Shown piece by piece: positions 1 through 5,812 of a stretch of DNA of 9,657 nucleotides. Position numbers and translations under genes: made by a program. The notes beneath the pieces are model-generated. The model did no database searches. It worked only from the letters and a program-made list of their open reading frames with translations, and had not been told where the DNA came from. The DNA lies in NCBI GenBank assembly GCA_016291915.1, contig JAEEZP010000265.1, positions 1-9,657 of the forward strand, in the 5' to 3' direction. Origin of the DNA: Prevotella sp. (GTDB taxonomy: Bacteria; Bacteroidota; Bacteroidia; Bacteroidales; Bacteroidaceae). Numbering within the stretch: the stretch's first letter is position 1; every line of letters begins with the position of its first letter.

Positions 1-428
1 CAAACATCCCTGTTGGTACGGTGGTTCACAACATCGAGCTCCGTCCCGGACAAGGTGCAAAGATGGTTCGTTCGGCTGGTAATTTTGCTCAGCTTACTTC
101 TCGTGAAGGTAGCTATTGCGTGATTAAACTCCCCTCAGGAGAAACACGTAAGGTGCTCTCTGCTTGTAAGGCAACTGTAGGTGTCGTTGGTAATGCCGAC
201 CACGCATTGGAACAGTCTGGTAAGGCTGGTCGCTCTCGCTGGTTGGGTCGTCGCCCACACGACCGTGGTGTTGTTATGAGTCCGCATGCTCACCCAATGG
301 GTGGCGGTGAAGGCCGTCAGTCTGGTGGTCACCCACGTTCACGTAAGGGCTTGTATGCTAAGGGACTCAAGACTCGTGCACCAAAGAAGCAGTCTAACAA
401 GTATATCATTGCAAGAGCAAATAAATAA
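1..428 (+). CDS. rplB: 50S ribosomal protein L2 (uL2), C-terminal part
   Basis: L2 binds 23S rRNA near the peptidyl transferase centre and helps subunit joining and tRNA binding. The window opens inside the gene: the reading frame starts at base 3 and gives 141 residues, about half of the usual 270-280, so the N-terminal OB-fold part lies upstream. The visible part is the SH3-like domain plus the conserved C-terminal extension, with NIPVGTVVHNIEL, GNADH, GRSRWLGRRPHDRG, HPMGGGEGR and a basic tail ending in KYIIARANK. The GTG at 21 is an internal valine, not a start. The motif normally written NPxDHPxGGGEG reads SPHAHPMGGGEG here (codons 279-314). The His matching E. coli His229 is kept, but the Asp before it is Ala. 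rpsS follows after 21 bases, as in S10 operons generally. The identification is firm. Confidence 0.97.
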   Translation, partial: NIPVGTVVHNIELRPGQGAKMVRSAGNFAQLTSREGSYCVIKLPSGETRKVLSACKATVGVVGNADHALEQSGKAGRSRWLGRRPHDRGVVMSPHAHPMGGGEGRQSGGHPRSRKGLYAKGLKTRAPKKQSNKYIIARANK

Positions 429-449
429 TCAAGTAAACTGAAGTAAATT

Positions 450-716
450 ATGGGTCGTTCATTAAAAAAAGGTCCGTACATCAACGTATCACTCGAGAAG
501 AAGATTCTTGCAATGAATGAGAGTGGTAAAAAGAGTGTAGTTAAGACATGGGCTCGCGCTTCTATGATCTCTCCTGACTTTGTAGGTCATACAGTAGCTG
601 TCCATAACGGAAACAAATTTATCCCTGTTTATATTACTGAGAATATGGTAGGCCATAAGCTTGGTGAGTTCTCACCTACACGTCGCTTCGGTGGTCATGC
701 TGGTAACAGAAAGTAA
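450..716 (+). CDS. rpsS: 30S ribosomal protein S19 (uS19)
   Basis: S19 sits in the head of the small subunit and with S13 contacts the A-site tRNA region and the subunit bridge. The 88-residue product is close to the usual 88-93. It starts with the family signature GRSLKKGPY and carries the C-terminal block GHKLGEFSPTRRFGGHAG, which identifies the S19 family clearly. The ATG at 450 is preceded by A-rich sequence with no Shine-Dalgarno, which is typical of Bacteroidota. It lies 21 bases after rplB and 31 bases before rplV, in the standard S10-operon order. Confidence 0.98.
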   Translation: MGRSLKKGPYINVSLEKKILAMNESGKKSVVKTWARASMISPDFVGHTVAVHNGNKFIPVYITENMVGHKLGEFSPTRRFGGHAGNRK

Positions 717-747
717 TAGGGAAGAACCATTTAAAAATTAAGAAATA

Positions 748-1152
748 ATGGGAGCAAGAAAACATATTGCGGCTGAAAAAAGAAAAGAAGCCCGTAAGAC
801 AATGTATTTTGCGAAGCTGAACGGAGTACCCTCCAGCCCTCGTAAGATGCGTTATGTCGTAGACATGATTCGCGGTATGGAAGTGAACCGCGCTCTCGGC
901 GTGCTGAGATTCTCTAAGAAGGCAGCAGCAGCTGATGTCGAGAAACTTCTCCGCTCAGCTATCGCTAACTGGGAAACAAAGAATGATCGCAAGGCTGAGG
1001 ACGGTGAACTTTATATCTCTAAGGTCTTCGTGGATGAAGGCGTTACAATGAAAAGAATGAGACCGGCTCCACAGGGTCGTGGCTATCGCATTCGTAAACG
1101 TTCAAATCACGTCACACTGTTCGTGGACGCTAAAACTAACGATGAAAATTAA
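748..1152 (+). CDS. rplV: 50S ribosomal protein L22 (uL22)
   Basis: L22 binds all domains of 23S rRNA, and its long beta-hairpin lines the peptide exit tunnel, where macrolides and stalling peptides act. The 134-residue product is longer than the 110-residue E. coli protein because of an N-terminal basic extension (about residues 1-18, rich in Lys, Arg and Ala) and a short acidic tail (TNDEN). From memory, such an extension is usual in Bacteroidota. The core block SSPRKMRYVVDMIRG is at 29-43. The tunnel hairpin runs from about residue 92 to 120 and includes VDEGVTMKRMRPAPQGRGYR. The ATG at 748 has A-rich sequence upstream and no Shine-Dalgarno. rpsC starts 8 bases downstream. Confidence 0.97.
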   Translation: MGARKHIAAEKRKEARKTMYFAKLNGVPSSPRKMRYVVDMIRGMEVNRALGVLRFSKKAAAADVEKLLRSAIANWETKNDRKAEDGELYISKVFVDEGVTMKRMRPAPQGRGYRIRKRSNHVTLFVDAKTNDEN

Positions 1153-1160
1153 TAAGCAGC

Positions 1161-1880
1161 ATGGGACAGAAAGTTAATCCAATTAGTAACCGTCTGGGTA
1201 TTATCCGCGGTTGGGACTCAAACTGGTTCGGTGGTAAGAATTTCGGTGATAATCTGGTGGAAGATCAGAAGATCCGTAAGTATCTTAATGAGCGTTTGGC
1301 AAAAGCCAGCGTATCAAAGATTGTGATCGAACGTACACTGAAGCTCGTTACCATTACTATTTGTACAGCCCGCCCGGGAATCGTCATTGGTAAAGGTGGC
1401 CAGGATGTTGATAAACTGAAGGAAGAGTTGAAGAAACTCTATGATAAAGAGATACAGATTAATATCTTCGAGGTAAAGAAACCTGAACTTGATGCTACAA
1501 TCGTTGCCAACAACGTTGCTCGCCAGATTGAAGGTAAGATTGCTTATCGTCGTGCTATCAAGCAGGCTATCGCAAATACCATGCGTGCCGGAGCTGAAGG
1601 TATTAAGATACAGATTACGGGTCGTCTGAACGGTGCTGAAATGGCACGTAAGGAAATGTTCAAAGAGGGTAGAACTCCTCTCCATACATTCCGCGCAGAC
1701 ATCGATTATTGTCAGGCTGAGGCTCTTACCAAAGTAGGTCTTCTTGGTATTAAGGTGTGGATCTGCCGTGGTGAGGTGTATGAGAAGCGCGACTTGGCTC
1801 CGAACTTCACACAGGAGAAGCAGCAGGGTCGTGGTAATGGCAAACCTAACCGTAATCGTAAGAGAAACAATAACCGTTAA
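1161..1880 (+). CDS. rpsC: 30S ribosomal protein S3 (uS3)
   Basis: S3 lies in the head of the small subunit at the mRNA entry channel and contributes to mRNA unwinding. The 239-residue product matches the usual 210-250. It begins MGQKVNP, the family signature. The type 2 KH domain carries its GxxG loop as GKGG at residues 77-80 within RPGIVIGKGG. The C-terminal S3 domain includes the block GRLNGAEMARKE and continues through KVWICRGE. The tail is rich in Asn, Arg and Lys. The start at 1161 follows rplV by 8 bases without a clear Shine-Dalgarno. The family call is secure. Confidence 0.98.
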   Translation: MGQKVNPISNRLGIIRGWDSNWFGGKNFGDNLVEDQKIRKYLNERLAKASVSKIVIERTLKLVTITICTARPGIVIGKGGQDVDKLKEELKKLYDKEIQINIFEVKKPELDATIVANNVARQIEGKIAYRRAIKQAIANTMRAGAEGIKIQITGRLNGAEMARKEMFKEGRTPLHTFRADIDYCQAEALTKVGLLGIKVWICRGEVYEKRDLAPNFTQEKQQGRGNGKPNRNRKRNNNR

Positions 1881-1894
1881 AAGTAAGTACTATC

Positions 1895-2323
1895 ATGTTA
1901 CAGCCAAAAAGAGTTAAATATAGAAGACCTCAAGATGGTCGTGGCAATAAAGGCAACGCCCACAGAGGTACACAACTGGCATTCGGCTCGTTTGGTATCA
2001 AGACTCTTGATGCAAAATGGCTCGATAGCCGTCAGTTAGAGGCTGCCCGCGTTGCTATCAACCGTTATATGCAGCGTGAAGGTCAGGTCTGGATCCGTGT
2101 TTTCCCGGACAAACCAATCACTCGTAAGCCTGCTGATGTGCGTATGGGTAAAGGTAAGGGTGATCCCATGGGTTGGGTAGCACCTGTCACACCGGGTAGA
2201 ATTCTGTTTGAAGTAGAAGGTGTTCCTTTTGAAGTAGCCAAAGAGGCTCTGCGTCTTGGCGCTCAGAAGTTACCAGTGAAAACAAAGTTTGTTGTTAGAC
2301 GTGATTACGATAAAAACGCTTAA
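1895..2323 (+). CDS. rplP: 50S ribosomal protein L16 (uL16)
   Basis: L16 organises the A-site side of the large subunit and contacts tRNA near the peptidyl transferase centre. The 142-residue product (136 in E. coli) begins MLQPKR and has GSFGIK (31-36), WIRVFPDKPIT (66-76) and VRMGKGKG (82-89). The Arg of that last motif corresponds to the one hydroxylated in E. coli L16; whether it is modified here cannot be seen. The C-terminus keeps KLPVKTKFV. It lies 14 bases after rpsC and 3 bases before rpmC, suggesting coupled translation with L29. Confidence 0.98.
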   Translation: MLQPKRVKYRRPQDGRGNKGNAHRGTQLAFGSFGIKTLDAKWLDSRQLEAARVAINRYMQREGQVWIRVFPDKPITRKPADVRMGKGKGDPMGWVAPVTPGRILFEVEGVPFEVAKEALRLGAQKLPVKTKFVVRRDYDKNA

Positions 2324-2326
2324 AAG

Positions 2327-2521
2327 ATGAAGATATCAGAAATAAGAGAGCTCTCTACAAATGATTTGCAGGAGCGCATTGAGACAGAGTCTGTAAAACT
2401 GCATCAGACCAAACTCAACCATGCTATTACTCCGCTGGAGAATCCATCTCAGATTAAGGCCGCTCGTCGTGATATAGCACGTATGAAAACAGAACTTCGT
2501 CAGAGAGAACTTAATAAATAA
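2327..2521 (+). CDS. rpmC: 50S ribosomal protein L29 (uL29)
   Basis: L29 is a small two-helix protein beside the peptide tunnel exit, near L23, where nascent-chain factors dock. The 64-residue length is typical. The start MKISEIRELS and the second-helix pattern ending in IARMKTELRQRE fit the L29 fold of two antiparallel helices. It is squeezed between rplP (3-base gap) and rpsQ (2-base gap from the first ATG), so its translation probably depends on its neighbours. No Shine-Dalgarno is visible; the sequence before the ATG is TAAAAG. Confidence 0.95.
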   Translation: MKISEIRELSTNDLQERIETESVKLHQTKLNHAITPLENPSQIKAARRDIARMKTELRQRELNK

Positions 2522-2523
2522 CA

Positions 2524-2790
2524 ATGGTCCAGATGGAAACAAGAAATTTAAGAAAAACAAGACAGGGTGTCGTTATCAGCAACAAAATGGATAAAACCAT
2601 CGTTATTGCAGCTAAGTTTAAGGAGAAGCACCCGATCTATGGTAAATTTGTTCAGAAGACAAAGAAATACCATGCACATGATGAAAATAATGAGGCAAAT
2701 ATCGGTGATACCGTACTCATTATGGAGACTCGTCCTCTTTCAAAGACAAAGAGATGGAGATTAGTTTCAATAATTGAAAAAGCTAAGTAA
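2524..2790 (+). CDS. rpsQ: 30S ribosomal protein S17 (uS17)
   Basis: S17 is an OB-fold protein that binds 16S rRNA early in small-subunit assembly. It shows SNKMDKTI, EKHPIYGKF, YHAHDENNEANIGD and RPLSKTKRW, all diagnostic. Two starts are possible. The ATG at 2524 gives 88 residues beginning MVQMETRN; the ATG at 2533 gives 85 residues beginning METRNLRK, which fits related proteins as I remember them at least as well. Neither has a Shine-Dalgarno, so the sequence does not decide between them. rplN follows 2 bases after the stop. Confidence 0.96.
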   Translation: MVQMETRNLRKTRQGVVISNKMDKTIVIAAKFKEKHPIYGKFVQKTKKYHAHDENNEANIGDTVLIMETRPLSKTKRWRLVSIIEKAK

Positions 2791-2792
2791 TT

Positions 2793-3158
2793 ATGATACA
2801 GGCAGAATCAAGACTTACCGTATGTGATAACAGTGGCGCACGTGAGGCTCTTTGTATCCGTGTTCTGGGTGGTACCCGCCGCCGTTATGCCAGTGTTGGT
2901 GATGTGATTGTTGTTTCAGTCAAGAATGCCATCCCAACGAGTGATGTAAAAAAAGGTGCAGTATCTAAGGCTTTGATTGTACGCACAAAGAAAGAGATTC
3001 GTCGTGCTGATGGTTCATACATCCGTTTCGATGACAATGCTTGTGTGCTGCTGAACAATGCAGGTGAGCTCCGTGGCAGTCGTATTTTCGGCCCTGTTGC
3101 TCGTGAACTGCGTGCAGTGAATATGAAAGTCGTTTCTTTAGCACCAGAGGTACTTTAA
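2793..3158 (+). CDS. rplN: 50S ribosomal protein L14 (uL14)
   Basis: L14 lies on the subunit interface of the large subunit, forms a bridge to 16S rRNA, and is the docking place for the silencing factor RsfS. The 121-residue length is the norm (120-123). The protein starts MIQAESRL with CDNSGA and has VRTKKEIRRADGS and FDDNACVLLN, ending EVLSLAPEVL-like as VVSLAPEVL. The start codon follows the rpsQ stop by 2 bases, so translational coupling is likely. rplX follows after 19 bases. Confidence 0.98.
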   Translation: MIQAESRLTVCDNSGAREALCIRVLGGTRRRYASVGDVIVVSVKNAIPTSDVKKGAVSKALIVRTKKEIRRADGSYIRFDDNACVLLNNAGELRGSRIFGPVARELRAVNMKVVSLAPEVL

Positions 3159-3177
3159 TTATAAAATTGTATAAGTA

Positions 3178-3495
3178 ATGGCTAAGTTTCATATTAGAAA
3201 AAATGATACCGTTTATGTTCTTGCCGGAGAAGATAAGGGCAAAACGGGTAAGGTGCTCAAGATGCTGGTCAAGAAAGAGCGTGCTATCGTTGAAGGCGTG
3301 AACATGGTGTCCAAGAGCACAAAGCCTTCTGCAAAATATCCTCAGGGTGGTATCATCAAGCAGGAAGCTCCGATACATATCTCTAATTTAAGTCTGATCG
3401 ATCCGAAGAGTGGCAAGCCTACTCGCGTATCTATCAAGCATGAGGGTAAGAATGTTATTCGTATTTCTAAAAAATCAGGAGAGGAGATAAAATAA
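3178..3495 (+). CDS. rplX: 50S ribosomal protein L24 (uL24)
   Basis: L24 is one of the two assembly-initiator proteins of the large subunit and later borders the tunnel exit. The 105-residue product is of usual length. A KOW motif covers about residues 9-30 (DTVYVLAGEDKGKTGKVLK). The block EGVNMVSKSTKPS follows, then the usual QGGII and EAPIHISNL. The last base of its TAA stop is the first base of the rplE ATG (a TAATG overlap), which points to coupled translation of L24 and L5. Confidence 0.97.
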   Translation: MAKFHIRKNDTVYVLAGEDKGKTGKVLKMLVKKERAIVEGVNMVSKSTKPSAKYPQGGIIKQEAPIHISNLSLIDPKSGKPTRVSIKHEGKNVIRISKKSGEEIK

Positions 3496-4049
3496 TGAAT
3501 ACAGCTGAATTAAAGAAAATATATGCTGAGCAGATTGCTCCGGCGTTGATGAAAGAGTTCAACTATTCTTCAAAGATGCAGATTCCTGTCCTGAAGAAGA
3601 TTGTTGTAAACCAGGGTCTTGGAGATGCTACTCAGGATAAGAAAATCATCGACGTAGCTATCAATGAGATTACTGCTATCACAGGTCAGAAGGCAGTAGC
3701 TACCTACTCAAAGAAGGATATCGCTAACTTCAAGCTTCGTAAGAAGATGCCTATCGGTGTAATGGTTACCTTGCGTCGTGAGCGCATGTATGAGTTCCTT
3801 GAGAAACTCGTCCGCATCGCTCTTCCACGTATCCGTGACTTCAAGGGTATCGAGAGCAGACTGGATGGTCGTGGAAACTATTCTCTGGGTATCCAGGAGC
3901 AGATCATCTTCCCTGAGATCAATATCGATAATATCGACCGTATCCAGGGTATGAATATTACATTCGTGACATCTGCCAAGACAGACGAAGAGGGATATGC
4001 ACTGTTGAAGGCATTCGGTCTTCCTTTTAAAAACAATAAAAAAGACTAA
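3495..4049 (+). CDS. rplE: 50S ribosomal protein L5 (uL5)
   Basis: L5 is part of the 5S RNP with L18 and 5S rRNA in the central protuberance and contacts P-site tRNA. The product has 184 residues (179 in E. coli). Recognisable blocks are KIVVNQGLGDA, ITGQKAV, the core IGVMVTLR, the region RIRDFKGI with DGRGNYSLGI, and the closing block MNITFVTSAKTDEE. The start overlaps the rplX stop by one base. A purine-rich stretch inside the end of rplX, with GGAG at 3483-3486, lies 8 bases before the ATG and could act as a Shine-Dalgarno. rpsN starts 3 bases after the stop. Confidence 0.98.
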   Translation: MNTAELKKIYAEQIAPALMKEFNYSSKMQIPVLKKIVVNQGLGDATQDKKIIDVAINEITAITGQKAVATYSKKDIANFKLRKKMPIGVMVTLRRERMYEFLEKLVRIALPRIRDFKGIESRLDGRGNYSLGIQEQIIFPEINIDNIDRIQGMNITFVTSAKTDEEGYALLKAFGLPFKNNKKD

Positions 4050-4052
4050 GAT

Positions 4053-4355
4053 ATGGCAAAAGAATCCATGAAAGCCCGTGAGGTGAAACGTGCTAAGTTG
4101 GTGGCAAAGTATGCAGAGAAGCGTGCTGCTCTGAAGAAGGTTATCGCTACTACAGATGATCCCGTAGAAGCATATGAGGCTGCCCGTAAGTTGCAGAGTA
4201 TCCCAAGGAATGCTAATCCGATCCGTCTTCACAACCGTTGTAAGATAACCGGTCGTCCAAAGGGATATATGCGTCAGTTCGGTCTCTCTCGTATTCAGTT
4301 CCGTGAGATGGCTTCAGCAGGTTTGATTCCGGGTGTAAAGAAAGCAAGCTGGTAA
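4053..4355 (+). CDS. rpsN: 30S ribosomal protein S14 (uS14), zinc-free long form
   Basis: S14 is a late-binding protein in the head of the small subunit. The 100-residue product is the long C-minus type: the region NRCKITGRPKGYMRQFGLSR has only one Cys, so the CxxC...CxxC zinc site of the short form is absent. The end GLIPGVKKASW is the family signature. The N-terminal half (MAKESMKAREVKRAKL) is the extension found in the long form. An 8-base tandem duplication covers the stop codon (4351-4366). The 109-base gap before rpsH is far longer than any other gap before rpmJ. Confidence 0.97.
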   Translation: MAKESMKAREVKRAKLVAKYAEKRAALKKVIATTDDPVEAYEAARKLQSIPRNANPIRLHNRCKITGRPKGYMRQFGLSRIQFREMASAGLIPGVKKASW

Positions 4356-4366
4356 GGTGGTAAGGT
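4351..4366 (+). repeat. Tandem 8-base duplication across the rpsN stop
   Basis: GGTAAGGT occurs twice back to back, at 4351-4358 and 4359-4366. The first copy supplies the last base pair of the Trp codon and the TAA stop of rpsN. The second copy runs into the 5' arm of the hairpin beginning at 4363. The repeat is exact. Whether it arose by slippage or is functional cannot be told from one sequence. Confidence 0.7.
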
Positions 4367-4401
4367 GTGAGGATTATGGGTCACTGTAATACCTCAGACC
4401 T
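4363..4401 (+). promoter_or_regulatory. Long RNA hairpin, candidate S8 binding site
   Basis: Bases 4363-4372 pair with 4392-4401 (AGGTGTGAGG with CCTCAGACCT), with a single G-G mismatch at 4367/4397. The helix continues as ATTA (4373-4376) with TAAT (4387-4390), leaving A4391 bulged and a 10-base loop (4377-4386). The strand reading AUAC (4389-4392) with a bulged A beside a G-C pair recalls the S8-binding core of 16S helix 21, which has AUAC at 640-643 in E. coli. The opposite strand differs from the 16S site. The hairpin is directly visible, while S8 binding is a hypothesis. Confidence 0.5.
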
Positions 4402-4429
4402 GTTTCCGTAGAAAGATTTTTTAATATTG

Positions 4430-4444
4430 TCGGGGGAGTCCCGA
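4430..4444 (+). promoter_or_regulatory. Short GC hairpin in the rpsH leader
   Basis: TCGGG (4430-4434) pairs with CCCGA (4440-4444) around a GGAGT loop, and G4429-T4445 can add a wobble pair. The loop contains GGAG, but it lies about 26 bases before the rpsH ATG, too far to act as a Shine-Dalgarno. It stands out as GC-rich in an AT-rich stretch. No T-run follows, so it is not a normal intrinsic terminator. Confidence 0.45.
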
Positions 4445-4464
4445 TTAATTAAACATTTAATAAA

Positions 4465-4860
4465 ATGACAGATCCAATCGCAGATTATCTAACGAGGTTG
4501 AGAAACGCAATCATGGCTAATCACCGTGTTGTTGAAGTACCGGCTTCAAACTTGAAGAAGGAAATCACGAAGATCCTCTTCGAGAAAGGTTACATCCTGA
4601 ACTATAAGTTCATCGAGGATGGACCTCAGGGTACTATCAAGGTTGCCTTGAAGTATGATCCCAAAACAAGACAGAACGCTATCAAGGTTCTGAAAAGAGT
4701 GTCTAAACCAGGTCTTCGTAAGTACACTGGTTACAAAGACATGCCGAGAGTTATTAATGGACTGGGTATTGCTATACTCTCTACGTCCCAAGGTGTTATG
4801 ACAGACAAGGAAGCCAGCAACCTGAAGATTGGTGGTGAGGTGCTCTGCTATGTTTACTAA
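4465..4860 (+). CDS. rpsH: 30S ribosomal protein S8 (uS8)
   Basis: S8 binds 16S helix 21 in the central domain during assembly. In E. coli it also represses the spc operon by binding a mimic site in its mRNA. The 131-residue product (130 in E. coli) begins MTDPIADYLTRLRNA, the family signature. The RNA-binding C-terminal domain has STSQGVMTDKEA (106-117) and GGEVLCYVY at the end, with the Ser-Thr-Ser at 106-108 as expected. The start at 4465 has AT-rich sequence upstream and no Shine-Dalgarno. The 109-base structured gap upstream suggests separate control. rplF follows after 16 bases with a strong Shine-Dalgarno. Confidence 0.98.
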   Translation: MTDPIADYLTRLRNAIMANHRVVEVPASNLKKEITKILFEKGYILNYKFIEDGPQGTIKVALKYDPKTRQNAIKVLKRVSKPGLRKYTGYKDMPRVINGLGIAILSTSQGVMTDKEASNLKIGGEVLCYVY

Positions 4861-4862
4861 TT

Positions 4863-4870
4863 AAGGAGGA
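4863..4870 (+). promoter_or_regulatory. Strong Shine-Dalgarno before rplF
   Basis: AAGGAGGA ends 6 bases before the rplF ATG at 4877. This is an almost full-length match to the usual 16S anti-Shine-Dalgarno. Most other genes in the window start after A/T-rich sequence without such a site, so this one is an exception. Confidence 0.8.
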
Positions 4871-4876
4871 TAGATT

Positions 4877-5443
4877 ATGTCAAGAATAGGTAAATTGCCA
4901 ATTGCTATCCCTGCAGGTGTGAACATCGACATCAAGGACAACGTTGTTAGCGTAAAAGGTCCTAAGGGAGAACTTTCACAGAAGGTGGATCCATCTATCA
5001 AGATTAAGAATGAGGATGGTCATCTGGTATTTGAAATTGATGAGAATAGCCCCGTAAACCAGAAGCAGAAGCAGGCTTTCCATGGTTTGTATCGTGCTTT
5101 GGTTAACAATATGGTGGTGGGTGTAAGTGAAGGATACAAGAAGGAAATGGAACTCGTAGGTGTTGGATACCGCGTATCTAACCAGGGTAACATTCTGGAG
5201 TTCTCACTCGGTTATACACACCCGATATTCATGCAGCTTCCCAAAGAAGTGAAGGTGGAGACAAAGTCTGAGAGAAATCAGAATCCTCAGATTATTCTGG
5301 AGTCTTGCAACAAAGAGTTGCTCGGTCTTATATGTGCAAAAATTCGTTCTTTCCGTATGCCTGAACCTTACAAAGGAAAAGGTATCCTGTTTAAAGGCGA
5401 GGTTATTCGTAGAAAGTCTGGTAAGTCAGCTTCCGCTAAGTAA
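4877..5443 (+). CDS. rplF: 50S ribosomal protein L6 (uL6)
   Basis: L6 binds the sarcin-ricin loop region of 23S rRNA near the factor-binding site. The 188-residue product (177 in E. coli) begins MSRIGKLPIAIPAGV and contains two copies of the L6 fold: roughly residues 11-83 and 91-170. Signature pieces are VKGPKGELSQ in the first and MELVGVGYRV plus LGYTHPI in the second. The C-terminal signature is PYKGKGILFKGEVIRRKSGK. The strong Shine-Dalgarno at 4863-4870 supports the start. It lies 16 bases after rpsH and 18 before rplR. Confidence 0.98.
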   Translation: MSRIGKLPIAIPAGVNIDIKDNVVSVKGPKGELSQKVDPSIKIKNEDGHLVFEIDENSPVNQKQKQAFHGLYRALVNNMVVGVSEGYKKEMELVGVGYRVSNQGNILEFSLGYTHPIFMQLPKEVKVETKSERNQNPQIILESCNKELLGLICAKIRSFRMPEPYKGKGILFKGEVIRRKSGKSASAK

Positions 5444-5461
5444 TTTTAATTATTTACGATT

Positions 5462-5806
5462 ATGACAACAAAGAAAATAGAAAGACGAATCAAGATAAAG
5501 TTCAGAATTCGTAAGAATGTCAATGGTACGGCAGAGCGTCCTCGTATGAGCGTTTTCCGCAGTAATAAGCAAATCTATGTTCAGGTTATCAACGACTTGA
5601 CAGGTAATACTTTGGTATCAGCATCTTCTCTGGGAATGGAAGCCATGCCTAAGAAGGAGCAGGCAGCTAAGGTTGGTGAGTTGATTGCACAGAAGGCTCT
5701 TGAGGCAGGTATTACTCAGGTAGTGTTCGACCGTAACGGTTATCTCTATCACGGACGTGTGAAGGAGCTTGCTGACGGTGCTCGTAAAGGTGGACTAAAA
5801 TTCTAA
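5462..5806 (+). CDS. rplR: 50S ribosomal protein L18 (uL18)
   Basis: L18 binds 5S rRNA together with L5 and anchors it in the central protuberance. The 114-residue length is typical (110-120). The basic N-terminal arm (about residues 1-25) leads into ERPRMSVFRSNKQIYVQVI, followed by GNTLVSASS and the end block FDRNGYLYHGRVKELADGAR, all diagnostic. The ATG at 5462 has no Shine-Dalgarno; TTTACGATT precedes it. rpsE follows after 6 bases. Confidence 0.97.
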   Translation: MTTKKIERRIKIKFRIRKNVNGTAERPRMSVFRSNKQIYVQVINDLTGNTLVSASSLGMEAMPKKEQAAKVGELIAQKALEAGITQVVFDRNGYLYHGRVKELADGARKGGLKF

Positions 5807-5812
5807 TCAATT

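Larger units (their letters stand above)
4356..4464 (+). promoter_or_regulatory. Structured intergenic leader before rpsH
   Basis: This 109-base gap is the only long one inside the S10/spc gene string and precedes the gene for S8, a known autoregulator of the spc operon in E. coli. It holds, in order, a long hairpin (4363-4401), a small TTTC/GAAA hairpin (4403-4414), a T6 run (4417-4422), a GC-rich hairpin (4430-4444) and an AT-rich stretch up to the rpsH ATG. No TAnnTTTG promoter box is present and no credible gene. The simplest reading is an mRNA regulatory region acting on rpsH and perhaps the downstream genes. The function is inferred, not shown. Confidence 0.5.

Noticed and set aside
21..428. 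GTG at 21 as the start of a separate short gene
   Set aside because: The frame is open to the window edge and encodes L2 sequence before the GTG, so the codon is an internal Val of truncated rplB.
2567..2764. Plus-strand open frame of 65 codons overlapping rpsQ in another frame
   Set aside because: It lies inside the clear S17 gene and shows no family signature.
2965..3378. Minus-strand open frame of 137 codons opposite rplN and rplX
   Set aside because: Crosses two real genes and their junction in antisense, with low-quality composition and no recognisable domain.
3708..4232. Long open frame on the minus strand (174 codons) opposite rplE and rpsN
   Set aside because: It lies fully antisense to two well-identified genes, shows no recognisable family, and is rich in Cys, His and Leu as expected of a shadow of highly biased coding sequence.
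4053..4355. Missing zinc ligands in S14, and likewise in L36 (9398-9514), as possible damaged genes
   Set aside because: Both are full-length members of known C-minus classes with all other signatures intact. This is a normal variant for the lineage.
4376..4411. Eleven-codon ORF (MGHCNTSDLFP) within the rpsH leader hairpin
   Set aside because: Too short to separate from chance and without a ribosome binding site. A leader peptide cannot be excluded, but nothing supports it.
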